Shown: positions 18,180 through 29,148 of the stretch, in pieces
Position numbering within the stretch: position 1 is the stretch's first letter
Layout of the letters: each line of letters starts with the position of its first letter
Assembly (NCBI GenBank): GCA_930633495.1
Contig: CAKNFJ010000001.1
Span: forward strand, 2,229,001 to 2,293,000
Source: Hyphomicrobiales bacterium
Lineage (GTDB): Bacteria; Pseudomonadota; Alphaproteobacteria; Rhizobiales; Beijerinckiaceae
Direction of reading: 5' to 3'
DNA length: 64,000 nt
Program-made: the position numbers and the translations under genes
The notes under the pieces: model-generated
Seen by the model: only the letters and a program-made list of their open reading frames with translations
Database searches by the model: none
What the model was told of the DNA's origin: nothing

Positions 18180-19112
18180 ATGGACAGCATCTACGAAACA
18201 TTCGCCGATCTGGTCGAACATTCGGACGTCCTGCTCGCCCTCTATGACGAGACCGATCGCCTGCGCCTGGCCAATGACGCCTTCCGGCGGACGTTTCATC
18301 TTTCGCCCGGCGAAACGCCGAGCTGGACCGAGCTGATGCGCCGCAATCACGGAGCCTTCAAAGGCACGGCGATCCAGGCGGCCGATCTCGAAGCCTGGCT
18401 GACCTCGGCCCAGTCGCGCCGCGGCAAGACGCCGTTCCGGGCTTATGAGACCGATCTCGTCGACGGGCGCTGGCTCTGGATGACGGAAACCGTCCGGCCC
18501 AATGGCTGGATGCTGTGCATCGCCAGCGAGATCACCGATCTGCGCCGCGAGGAGAGACTGCTCCGGCAGGACCTCGACCTCGCCATGCGCGCGGCCCAGA
18601 CCGACGAACTCACCAGCACCGCCAATCGCCGCTTCGTCTTCGGCCGGCTGGAAGCGCTGATCAACGCCGCCGCGCTCATCCCCGACAGCGCGCTCAGCAT
18701 CTGCCTGTTCGATATCGATCTGTTCAAGAGCATCAACGACCGCTTCGGCCATCAGGCCGGCGACATGGTGCTGCGCCATTTCACCAATCTCGTGCATCGC
18801 GTCATCCGGCGGACCGACTGCTTCGGCCGGATCGGCGGCGAGGAGTTCATGCTGGTCATGCCGGGCTCGCCGTCCGAAAACGCGCTGGCCTTCGCCGGGC
18901 ACCTGCTGGCATTTGCCCGCGCGGCGCAGCCCCTGCCCGATCGGCCGGCCGTGAACTACACCTGCTCGGCCGGCGTCGCCGCCTATCGGCCGGGCGACAC
19001 CGCCGCCGCTTTATACGGCCGGGCCGACCGCGCCCTCTACCGCGCCAAGGCGGAAGGCCGCGACCGGGCGCTGCTCAGCACCGAGACGCTGTCGGCAACC
19101 GGGCGCTCCTGA
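18180..19112 (+). CDS. PAS domain diguanylate cyclase
   Basis: The predicted protein has 310 residues. A PAS-like sensor (residues about 1-125, DVLLALYDETDRLRLANDAF onward) is followed by a GGDEF domain with active-site motif GGEEF. An RxxD sequence (RRTD) lies five residues ahead of GGEEF, which matches the c-di-GMP inhibitory I-site. There is no transmembrane segment, so it is cytoplasmic. The ATG at 18180 is preferred because the earlier in-frame start at 18012 would overlap recQ and adds low-complexity sequence. It sits between recQ and gyrB with no evident functional link. Confidence 0.85.
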   Translation: MDSIYETFADLVEHSDVLLALYDETDRLRLANDAFRRTFHLSPGETPSWTELMRRNHGAFKGTAIQAADLEAWLTSAQSRRGKTPFRAYETDLVDGRWLWMTETVRPNGWMLCIASEITDLRREERLLRQDLDLAMRAAQTDELTSTANRRFVFGRLEALINAAALIPDSALSICLFDIDLFKSINDRFGHQAGDMVLRHFTNLVHRVIRRTDCFGRIGGEEFMLVMPGSPSENALAFAGHLLAFARAAQPLPDRPAVNYTCSAGVAAYRPGDTAAALYGRADRALYRAKAEGRDRALLSTETLSATGRS

Positions 19113-19154
19113 AGCCGAGAGGGCGAAGCGCCGCGCACGCGCACGCGTAGGCGC

Positions 19155-21678
<2,524 letters not shown>

Positions 21679-22594
21679 TCCCGGCGACGAATGTAGGGGC
21701 ACCCTAAAGTTTGACTCCTAGGCCGGGTAGTCAGACTCAATTGTGCTGGAAGATCGACTCGGGGAGCAGTGACGCAGCCTGTTGGAGATAGTTGTGGCAT
21801 CCGGCGCAGAGACAAGCCCGAGGGGTCGACAGAAGAGTTCCCGGGCACCACTTCCGGCGCAACTTCGGGGCGTGAGCACTCAAAGCCCGCGTTTCAAGGC
21901 GGAGGCTCATCGCCAAGCCCTCGCGGTGACGAAATCCGATCTTGCGAGTGCGGATCAGGCGTTTATCGATGCCATTTCCGACTACGCCTGCCTGGAAAGG
22001 GATTCTTGAATTGCCCCCGAGGCAGACTTTTCGATTAAACTGACAGAGGCAGCGCTATAACGAGGCCCTTTCGCTTGATGGCGAGAGATCCCCGGAACAT
22101 CCTTGCAAAACTGGAATCAGACTCCATGATTGCAAGGATGATTGAGCGACGCAGAGGTGGCTACGCCGCGTCGAGCGCTTTCTTCGAAGCCTCAATGCCT
22201 ACGATGGCGACGAGCTCTTGCGAACCGCTTCACCGGGCAACCAACATGGGCGGATGGATCTCTTGGGTGCGAGACGGCCACCAAAAATTCGCATAGGAAC
22301 CTTCGATCGCGCTGTTGGCAGAAGTGCTATCAAGCTGCGGCATGGCTGCCCAGCCAGCCCTATTGGATGGAACGAAAATTGACCGAGCGGTCGTCACAAT
22401 CGCCGAGGAAACCGGCTTTGAAAAAGCTGTCTTCGGTCGCGCTCACCCGAGAAGGTGAACGCAATCAGGCCCAGCTTGTCGATGCCAGCAAACAACGAGT
22501 CGACGAGCTGCGAGCGATGATGCGCAAACACAAGCGGGTCAAAAAGGCGCCGTGAGAGGCTAGGTGTAGTCAGCCTTGGGCGTTGCGGGACGTT
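21679..22594. other. Degraded accessory DNA between gyrB and the transposon genes
   Basis: About 0.9 kb with no intact gene and lower GC than gyrB. It contains a MazE-like antitoxin remnant (21782-22009), then short frames broken by stops. One frame reads WLRRVERFLRSLNAYDGDE from about 22160 to a stop near 22380, and another ends REGERNQAQLVDASKQR near 22555; neither is recognised. TGTAGGGGCACCC at 21692, 14 bp after the gyrB stop, begins with TGT like many Tn7/Mu-type ends and is a possible left end, but no partner end was found. Confidence 0.45.
21782..22009 (+). pseudogene. Remnant of a MazE-family (DUF3018-type) antitoxin
   Basis: The C-terminal half, SPRFKAEAHRQALAV followed by DQAFIDAIS-like DLASADQAFIDAISDYA, matches the conserved tail of MazE-like antitoxins that pair with PemK/MazF-type toxins. 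The expected central RPVQIWVPD segment is missing and the N-terminus does not resemble the family, so the gene appears to have an internal deletion or frame damage. No toxin gene follows. Confidence 0.4.
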
Positions 22595-22834
22595 TCAGGC
22601 GAGGTCCCAACTACCCCGCTCATGCTCAGGCAGCGGGTCCTGGAAGCGCTCGTCGATGGCGATCTTGCCCTTGAGCGCACCAAAGCGTCGTTTGCCCCGT
22701 GGCGCAATGGGCGCCAGACGCACCACCGGCACGCTACTGCGAGTGATGACCACGTCTTCACCCGCCAGCGTCTTCGCAATCAATTCGGACAGTTGGATTT
22801 GTGCTTCGCGGACCGAGAACTGGGGCACGGGCAT
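22595..22834 (-). CDS. Phd/YefM family type II antitoxin without an adjacent toxin
   Basis: This is a 79-residue protein with the family pattern FSVREAQIQLSELIAKTLAGEDVVITRSSVPVVRLAP, followed by a basic FGALKGKIAID linker and the acidic toxin-binding tail DPLPEHERGSWDL. Such proteins bind DNA through the N-terminal Phd fold and neutralise a VapC or Doc-type toxin with the tail. The toxin would be expected directly downstream (below 22595), but that sequence shows no PIN- or Doc-like frame. The system therefore looks like an orphan antitoxin at the edge of the island. Confidence 0.8.
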   Translation of the reverse strand: MPVPQFSVREAQIQLSELIAKTLAGEDVVITRSSVPVVRLAPIAPRGKRRFGALKGKIAIDERFQDPLPEHERGSWDLA

Positions 22835-22862
22835 ATCCCTTCCAACTTGACCACCTTACATC

Positions 22863-25799
22863 TCAGGCCGATGACCAGCGCTTTTGGGTAAGGCCGTCCA
22901 AAGCACGCAGCGCCTGCTCCCGATCATAGATGTAGCCACCCACCTCCGAATATGGCGCGATCGGAGCCACGCCCAGCCGCTGCAGCGCGGCAACTGCTGT
23001 CATAGAACCCTTGTTCCCGATATATTCTGATGCTTCCGTGGCGAGGATGTAGGTCTTCTCGAACCGCTCGACCTCCTCAAGGGTGAAGACTACGGAAAGG
23101 CCGCGCCTTTCACCGCATAGGATGTCCGCTCGGACCAGATTAGCCATCATTTTGGAGACGATCCTAAGCCTCGCTGCCGCCTCGCGGGTCTGGAGGACGG
23201 GGATCTCAGCAATTTTTGCTTGCCGTTTCTCCTCCGCTTGCCGCTCCACTTCGTACCCGCGGACCGCCTCGATAAACTCCTCCCGGTTGAAAACGTAGGC
23301 CTTGATATCCGGAGGACCGAAGGCCGGCCTAAGCCCGAGACGCTTAGAGAACCAAACCGGGTTCATCCCCGGGTTTTTCGTGTTGGTTTCCAGCGCTACG
23401 ACCAAGTCTTTTCCAGATAGATAGCGCTCTCGGAAGGCAGCCAACTGGGTCGCCGAGAAGTAGTATTGAAGGCGGTCTCTCACCGAGGTGAGGATGCCCC
23501 TCTTTTCGAGGAAGGTGATTGTGTCACGGTTTATGCCGACGAGCTCGGTCACCTGCGAGGCCGTGAGGTGCTCATCAGGATCAAACTCGAAGCGGGGCGC
23601 CTCCTCCACCACGACAGATTTCAAGCGTTCTATCACCGCCAGCGCGGATTTTCGGTCGTAGAGATAACTCGAATAGTCCGGCGGCGCGGCGACAACCTTT
23701 TCCCCGCGAAGCGCCTGGATAGCCTTCTGCGCGCTGCACCCGAGCAGCTCTCCCGCTTCCAGGGTGGTGATGTAACGGGACTTGAATTCGTTGACAGCAT
23801 CCTCGTTGAGACGCCGCCCGCGGCTGTTGTCCTCACTGGGCAGAATGCCGGACGCTATCAGCTCCATTCCAAAGCCGTAGGGGAGCTGCAGCTTGTTGAG
23901 TGCGTGTTTGGCCGTCAGCCATCCGCCGGCAGAGTACGACTCAGCCTTCGTCTCAGACCCGGACCAACCTCGGATCGCTTCCTCGGATTCCGAGCGGTTG
24001 TAGATGTATCGCTTATCGAAATCCCGACCACCAACAGGCTTGATACCTATCGTTCTGAGCAGCTGATCGGCTGATTGCCAGCCTGGCAACCCGAACGTCT
24101 CTGCGAGCTTGCTGGAGGTCGTGTAGAGGTCGTTGAACTTGTCGATTTCCTGCTTCGACACGGCATATCGACGCCCTGTCTTCACAAACGGGAGGTAGCC
24201 AGCATCTCGAACCTCCTTCGCCGCCGCCGGCGTAAGTCCGATTTCGGCACTGGCCTCGAGGAAGGTGCGCATATCCCCGCGGTCTTTCTGAAGAGCCGCC
24301 TTTATGTCGACGACGCGCACCTTAAGGCGAGCTAGTCCTTCTGCATTGTGGTCGATTGCGCACACCGAAAGGTGACCCCGAAGGATCAAGCCCACCACAG
24401 AAGTCAGACTCTTCGACGCAGCGAAGCTGGCCTCGACTAACGACAAAGATGGACTCTCGTTCTCAACGAGCGTCTGGGTCAACCTCTCGATGAAGCCATC
24501 GACTGTCTCCGGCGAAATCCGCCACTGGTGCGCACCCGAGGTCGCTTCGAACCTTGGGTTGTCGGCTGTGATGCCGTCCAAGTGCCGAGCGCCCAGCAAT
24601 CTCCGCATTGCGTAGACATCAATGCGTAACCGAGCCGCGGTCGTTTCGAGATTCAGCCAAGCGTCCTTTTCACGCCTGAGAATTTCGACGGTCTGCTCGG
24701 ATAGCGTGATCGGAGCTCCCTTCCAGCGCCTCCGCGGTTCGATGATTTTTTTTTCGACAGCCACGCGCCGAACCCAGTCGACGTGGGTGCCGATCATCTG
24801 CGCCGCTTTCGACAGACTGATCCCGGAGCCTTCGGCGGGCGCGATGCGGATCGTTCTACCGATGCCGGCGGACGCCATATCGCGCTCGATCGCTTTGGTT
24901 AGGTGGCGCTTGAGCGCGCCGTCGGGAAGTCCGAGCGCCCACGTGTCGAAACCGCCGTAAGCCTTCTGCTTGCCAGATCCTCGGACCGTATGAGCCCCCT
25001 CCCTCAATCCCGCAACGAGCTTGGGAGCGGAGATTCCCAGGTCCTCTACTACCGACAACCCGATGCCGCATAACTGGCTGGATGCTCCGCGACTATCACC
25101 ATGCTGCTTGACGAAGCTGCGCTCGGCCGCCGCGTAGCCAAGCACTTCCATAGCTTCGATGGCCCAGTGGAGCGGCATGTCGTCGAGAACGGGCACGTTG
25201 ACGCGCGGCCCGCCTCCCAAGCGGCCTACTACATATGCGGATGCGCGAACCTCCTGCGCGTCAACAGGAACGCACTCGAAACGGCTGATCTCATGGTTGT
25301 TGGGGCAGCGATCGATTGTACCGCGGCCCGGGTCGAAGGGCTCAGAGCATTGCGGGCAGCGCGAGATGAGCCGGCAATAGTGGACCGGACACGCGGTTAC
25401 CGCGGTCACATCCCACCAGGTGCGATGCCATGCACGCGGCAGGCGGCGCTTATGGGGCTCCGCGGCCTTCTTGTCCTCGGCGAAGCAGGCCGGGCAAGCA
25501 CGGCGGACACCAAGCGACGCCCACTGTGTACCGCGCTTTAGCATTTCGCCGCGCAACGTGACGAAGTCGCGATCATCAGTGGCCGTGTCATGAGCAAGGC
25601 GGCTTGTGTCCGAGCGGCCCACCTTCGCAATCGTCTCCAAAGACGATCGCATGTGAAGGCGATATGATTCCAGATCGACGCTGGCTGCAAGCGTGGCAAC
25701 ACGCTCAACGCCGTTGGCTTGGGCGACCCGGATGAAATGAGCGTAAGCCGGCTCTCCATCCTGGCGAACGGGATGAACGGCGACGTAATTGATCCTCAT
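22863..25799 (-). CDS. Large TniQ/TnsD-like target-selection protein with tandem helix-turn-helix modules
   Basis: The ATG at 25799 gives 978 residues starting MRINYVAVHPVRQDGEPAYAH, matching the start of the neighbouring TniQ. The N-terminal TniQ domain has zinc-binding residues C102-x2-C105, C137, C148-x2-C151, C165 and H169, with the typical WWDVTAVTACPVH block. From about residue 327 to the end the protein reads as roughly eleven consecutive modules of about 50 residues. These alternate a MerR-like type (leucine-glycine turn, GIL, then a basic wing) and a type ending in a tyrosine-rich strand such as YLYDR or YIYDR. In Tn7 the related TnsD selects the attachment site with its C-terminal DNA-binding part, so this array probably reads a long target sequence (inference). 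Confidence 0.8.
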   Translation of the reverse strand: MRINYVAVHPVRQDGEPAYAHFIRVAQANGVERVATLAASVDLESYRLHMRSSLETIAKVGRSDTSRLAHDTATDDRDFVTLRGEMLKRGTQWASLGVRRACPACFAEDKKAAEPHKRRLPRAWHRTWWDVTAVTACPVHYCRLISRCPQCSEPFDPGRGTIDRCPNNHEISRFECVPVDAQEVRASAYVVGRLGGGPRVNVPVLDDMPLHWAIEAMEVLGYAAAERSFVKQHGDSRGASSQLCGIGLSVVEDLGISAPKLVAGLREGAHTVRGSGKQKAYGGFDTWALGLPDGALKRHLTKAIERDMASAGIGRTIRIAPAEGSGISLSKAAQMIGTHVDWVRRVAVEKKIIEPRRRWKGAPITLSEQTVEILRREKDAWLNLETTAARLRIDVYAMRRLLGARHLDGITADNPRFEATSGAHQWRISPETVDGFIERLTQTLVENESPSLSLVEASFAASKSLTSVVGLILRGHLSVCAIDHNAEGLARLKVRVVDIKAALQKDRGDMRTFLEASAEIGLTPAAAKEVRDAGYLPFVKTGRRYAVSKQEIDKFNDLYTTSSKLAETFGLPGWQSADQLLRTIGIKPVGGRDFDKRYIYNRSESEEAIRGWSGSETKAESYSAGGWLTAKHALNKLQLPYGFGMELIASGILPSEDNSRGRRLNEDAVNEFKSRYITTLEAGELLGCSAQKAIQALRGEKVVAAPPDYSSYLYDRKSALAVIERLKSVVVEEAPRFEFDPDEHLTASQVTELVGINRDTITFLEKRGILTSVRDRLQYYFSATQLAAFRERYLSGKDLVVALETNTKNPGMNPVWFSKRLGLRPAFGPPDIKAYVFNREEFIEAVRGYEVERQAEEKRQAKIAEIPVLQTREAAARLRIVSKMMANLVRADILCGERRGLSVVFTLEEVERFEKTYILATEASEYIGNKGSMTAVAALQRLGVAPIAPYSEVGGYIYDREQALRALDGLTQKRWSSA

Positions 25800-25818
25800 G
25801 GCGATGATCCCAGGCCAA

Positions 25819-27708
25819 TCAATGTTCGGTAGCGCGCGCGGCGCCGGATTTGAGTTGTTGCCAGCTGGCCAGTGCCGCCTCGGCATCAGACCGGCGATAG
25901 ATTGCTTGCCGAGCTAGCTCGACAGGCAGAATGGGGGTCAGCCCGACCTTCTTAAGTTGCTTGGTGGCCGCGCTTGCCGAGCCAAAGCCGCCCTTTGCTG
26001 CAAGGCTCTGTGACGTCACGTGGTCGTCGACGAACTTCTGGAGCGTATCCCTTCGCACCAGAAGGCTGTTTCGATGTCGCGTGGCGTCGAGGAGCTTGTG
26101 ATCGCGCAACGCCTTGGCGGTTTCGCCCTTGATGCCGATTTGGTCGGCAGCGACCGAGATCGGCACAAATTCGTCGGATAGGTGCTGGCCAATCGCTTTC
26201 GAGAGATCGCATCGATCTATCAGGAATGCCTGAAGTCCCGGCGCGCTGCCGTCGTAGCCCCTGATCGCGAGTCTTCCAGACAGCACGAGCTGGACGGCTT
26301 TGCTCGTAGCGAACCGCAAGGTAGCAGCGGCTTTCGGGAGCGGGATGAGATCCTCACCGCCGAGTTGGATCCTGGCCGCCAGGTCGTCGAGGAGCCTCCG
26401 GACCGACTGCACAGAGAACAGGGCGACGTTGAATCTGAGCTCGCGGCGCTGCTCGGCTGACACGATGGGATCGACCAGGCCAGCATCGGCGATCGCCCGG
26501 GCGGCAGCTGACGACACACCCAGAGCGACTTCGAGCTCTGTCGCGTTGAAGCACTCCGCGATCATATCCTTGAGCTGATCCAAGAAAGCGCGGGAGATTT
26601 TTGCGCTTTCGCCCTGCCGGAGCCTGGCGGTCGGCAAGATGCTCTGCGCCTCGCAGAATCGCCGGAAGCGCTCAGCCCCCATGTCGCATTCGGCAGCAGC
26701 CTCCGCCAGGGGGATGTACTTGGAACTCGCTATCACAACGCCGGCGACACTGGTGTTGGCCTTGAAGGTAACCTGATCAGAATCCTGCGCGTGAGCCACG
26801 ACGCCAGCCCGCAATGCATCGGTGATCGCGGATTGCGGCTCATCCATCAGCCACTCGTAGAATTCGCCGTAGGCCTTCAGAAGGCCCCACCGCCAAGGGC
26901 GCTGGGCAGACATGCCGACGAGTCCGTCCAGAACGGCCGGCAGCCGCTCGGACAATCCCTGAATAACGTCGAAGCCCGCTGAGATGATCGCGCCGGATGA
27001 AGCTCGCGAAGCCTCTTCGACATATCGCTCTATTCCCATCGCGGCTCGACCGATGGCCTCCATCGTCGCAATCGCGCGACCGAGCTCCAGGTCATCGAGG
27101 AATGCTGAGGCTATGCGGTTCACGAAGCCGAGCCGGCCGAGGATATATCGAGCTCCGATCGTCTCGACCTCAGGAACGGCTTCGCAAATGAACTGCGCGA
27201 TATCATGCCGCTGCGGGCAGCGCCCGACTGCCGCGTTCTCGTAGGAAAGCTTGTCGCCACAGGCTTCACAGGCGTCGATGAGACGCGCGGAATGCTCCAC
27301 GCACACATCGAGGGCACGGATGTCCCAATGGGTGCGCCGCCATGCCCTTGGGAAACGGCGGCGGAATTGCTCCGGCGCCGCTAGGTCCTGACGAATGCAC
27401 ATCGGGCAGACCTTGCACTGTGAAGCAATGGTCCATTGCTTTCGAAACAGCCGTTCGCCGCGCAGCTCCACGCTGTCGGGGGCCGTTCTAGCGGTATCGA
27501 AAGACAGGGCGACGATATCTTGGCACGCGAGCTCAGCGACGCTCTCCAAGGCCTTGCCCTGGATGATCTCGAACGACCGGAAGCCAAAAACACGGCCACA
27601 GTCGGTCAGCGTCTTCAGGCCGTTCGTCGCGCCTATTCTCGCACAGTAAGCGTAGGCCGGTTCGCCCGAATGTCGAATCGGGCGAACCGGCAGAGTGGCG
27701 GCCCTCAC
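25819..27708 (-). CDS. tniQ: TniQ family transposition protein
   Basis: This 629-residue protein has an N-terminal TniQ domain: LPVRPIRHSGEPAYAYCARIG, then zinc ligands C98, C101-x2-C104, C136, C147-x2-C150, C164 and H168, with HWDIRALDVCVEH between them. The C-terminal half (from about residue 330) contains several winged-helix-like repeats similar in style to those of the larger neighbour, for example FVPISVAADQIGIKGETAKAL. TniQ proteins link the target or a target-reading complex to the TniB/TnsC ATPase. The stop lies 19 bp before the start of the larger TniQ protein, and the start overlaps the tniB stop by 4 bp. Confidence 0.88.
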   Translation of the reverse strand: MRAATLPVRPIRHSGEPAYAYCARIGATNGLKTLTDCGRVFGFRSFEIIQGKALESVAELACQDIVALSFDTARTAPDSVELRGERLFRKQWTIASQCKVCPMCIRQDLAAPEQFRRRFPRAWRRTHWDIRALDVCVEHSARLIDACEACGDKLSYENAAVGRCPQRHDIAQFICEAVPEVETIGARYILGRLGFVNRIASAFLDDLELGRAIATMEAIGRAAMGIERYVEEASRASSGAIISAGFDVIQGLSERLPAVLDGLVGMSAQRPWRWGLLKAYGEFYEWLMDEPQSAITDALRAGVVAHAQDSDQVTFKANTSVAGVVIASSKYIPLAEAAAECDMGAERFRRFCEAQSILPTARLRQGESAKISRAFLDQLKDMIAECFNATELEVALGVSSAAARAIADAGLVDPIVSAEQRRELRFNVALFSVQSVRRLLDDLAARIQLGGEDLIPLPKAAATLRFATSKAVQLVLSGRLAIRGYDGSAPGLQAFLIDRCDLSKAIGQHLSDEFVPISVAADQIGIKGETAKALRDHKLLDATRHRNSLLVRRDTLQKFVDDHVTSQSLAAKGGFGSASAATKQLKKVGLTPILPVELARQAIYRRSDAEAALASWQQLKSGAARATEH

Positions 27709-28841
27709 ACTTCGTCCTCGATCGAGGGGCGCTGGTTGCCTCGCAGAAGCGTGCGGTCATAGTCCTCGAGGGACTTCTTCTTCTTTTTCAGCTTCGACAG
27801 ATCGGCAATGCGGAATGGGTTGGCCTTCACGTCGCAAAGGCCGATTGCTTCCGCTGCAGCAGCGAGATCCAACATGGTCATCGAGCGACCTGCCATCCAC
27901 GGGCTGACACCGGCGAGCTTGAAGAGGTCCGCAACGCGGCCGACTTCTCCATCCGTCGCATGGATCATGCGCTCGGGGTAATCATGTAGGTGGAGATCGA
28001 GTTTCTCCTCGAAGCCCAGCCTTTTCTCGAAATTTTGCAGCAGCAGGGCCATATGGTCACGCCGCTTATTGTCGAGACGTCGAACCTCAATGATCGGCGT
28101 CCTCCGACGAAGCTCGGGGTACTCCTCGACAAACTTCGCCGCCTTGACCCCCGCCAGAACGATGGAGACCGGCCATTCTTTGTCGACCAGCATTTCTTTG
28201 AGCTTCATGGCGATCTGAGCGCGCTCATGGCTCTTGGGGTTCGAGAAGACGTTGTTGATCTCATCGATGATGACGACCATGACGCCCTGAGCCGCGAGCT
28301 GAATCCGGATCACGTCCCAGATATCTTCCGCGTCGAGCCGGATTCCCTTGGTGATTTTGGACTCACCGTCACCAGTTTCCTCAGCCAGCGCCACCCCAAC
28401 ACCCATGCGGCGAAGCATCCGCACGCCGAGCTTGCGTAGGTCGCAGGCCGCCGGAATCTCCACCTTGAGCAGAGGCCGCAATGGCCCCTCCTCAGTTTCG
28501 ATAATCTCAAGACATTTGTGACGGCTGAGGCGCCGCAGAATGTGCGTCTTGCCCGCACCCGTGGGACCATCGACCGCGAACGCCTTGCCCTCTTCCTCTT
28601 CGCCCAAGCCGGCGATGATCTGATCGAATAGATCGCGCGATTGCACCCAAGTCCCCGTCGGAACCTCGATCATACGCATCCGCCGAAACCACTCCGCCGC
28701 TTTCTCGCGTCCGGCGGAGTGATGCCTGCTTTTCATCGTCGCCGCTATTTGAGCGTGTCGGCCGCTTTTTTTGGCTCGCTGCTCAAAGTCCGGCGCTTTC
28801 GAATAGGCGTCGTCCGGGTTGATTTTGACCGCAACGTTCAT
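27705..28841 (-). CDS. tniB: TniB/TnsC-like AAA+ ATPase
   Basis: This is a 378-residue AAA+ protein with Walker A GPTGAGKT at residues 92-99 and Walker B VVIIDE at 189-194, flanked by MIEVPTGTWVQSRDLFDQII and ERAQIAMKLKEML. In Tn7-like systems this ATPase polymerises on DNA and passes the target from TniQ to the DDE transposase. It starts 11 bp after the end of the reconstructed tniA frame and overlaps tniQ, consistent with one operon. The protein appears intact even though its transposase is destroyed. Confidence 0.9.
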   Translation of the reverse strand: MNVAVKINPDDAYSKAPDFEQRAKKSGRHAQIAATMKSRHHSAGREKAAEWFRRMRMIEVPTGTWVQSRDLFDQIIAGLGEEEEGKAFAVDGPTGAGKTHILRRLSRHKCLEIIETEEGPLRPLLKVEIPAACDLRKLGVRMLRRMGVGVALAEETGDGESKITKGIRLDAEDIWDVIRIQLAAQGVMVVIIDEINNVFSNPKSHERAQIAMKLKEMLVDKEWPVSIVLAGVKAAKFVEEYPELRRRTPIIEVRRLDNKRRDHMALLLQNFEKRLGFEEKLDLHLHDYPERMIHATDGEVGRVADLFKLAGVSPWMAGRSMTMLDLAAAAEAIGLCDVKANPFRIADLSKLKKKKKSLEDYDRTLLRGNQRPSIEDEV

Positions 28842-29028
28842 CGGAGTTTCCCTCAGTCGTCGGACATCTCGAAGTGCGAGAGGTCGTCGTAGTCCTTGGA
28901 TTCTTCTGGCAATGCCTCGTCGGCGGCCTTCTCAATGAGGGCTGCGGCCGGAGGCGGCACCTTGCCCGCCGAGTTCAAATGCTCTTCGGTCAACGCCAGA
29001 TTCTTTCGAATTTCGCGCTTCCGCTCCT

Positions 29029-29035
29029 TGCTGTC
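29029..29035. repeat. Target-site duplication (left) of IS21 copy 1
   Basis: TGCTGTC lies directly outside the left IS end and is repeated directly outside the right end at 31532-31538. It falls inside the tniA reading frame and marks a simple insertion. Confidence 0.9.
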
Positions 29036-29148
29036 TGTTGATTTCCGTCGAGAATTGACCCGTTAGGCGGGGATTTTTCCATCGAGAATTGACCCATGTT
29101 TTGACCACGTCTCACGCGGGCTATGCGGGGGACCTCGGAGTGATCGAC

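Noticed and set aside
21692..21720. Confirmed left end of the Tn7-like element
   Set aside because: It starts with TGT, but I found no inverted partner or regularly spaced transposase-binding repeats, so it remains only a candidate.
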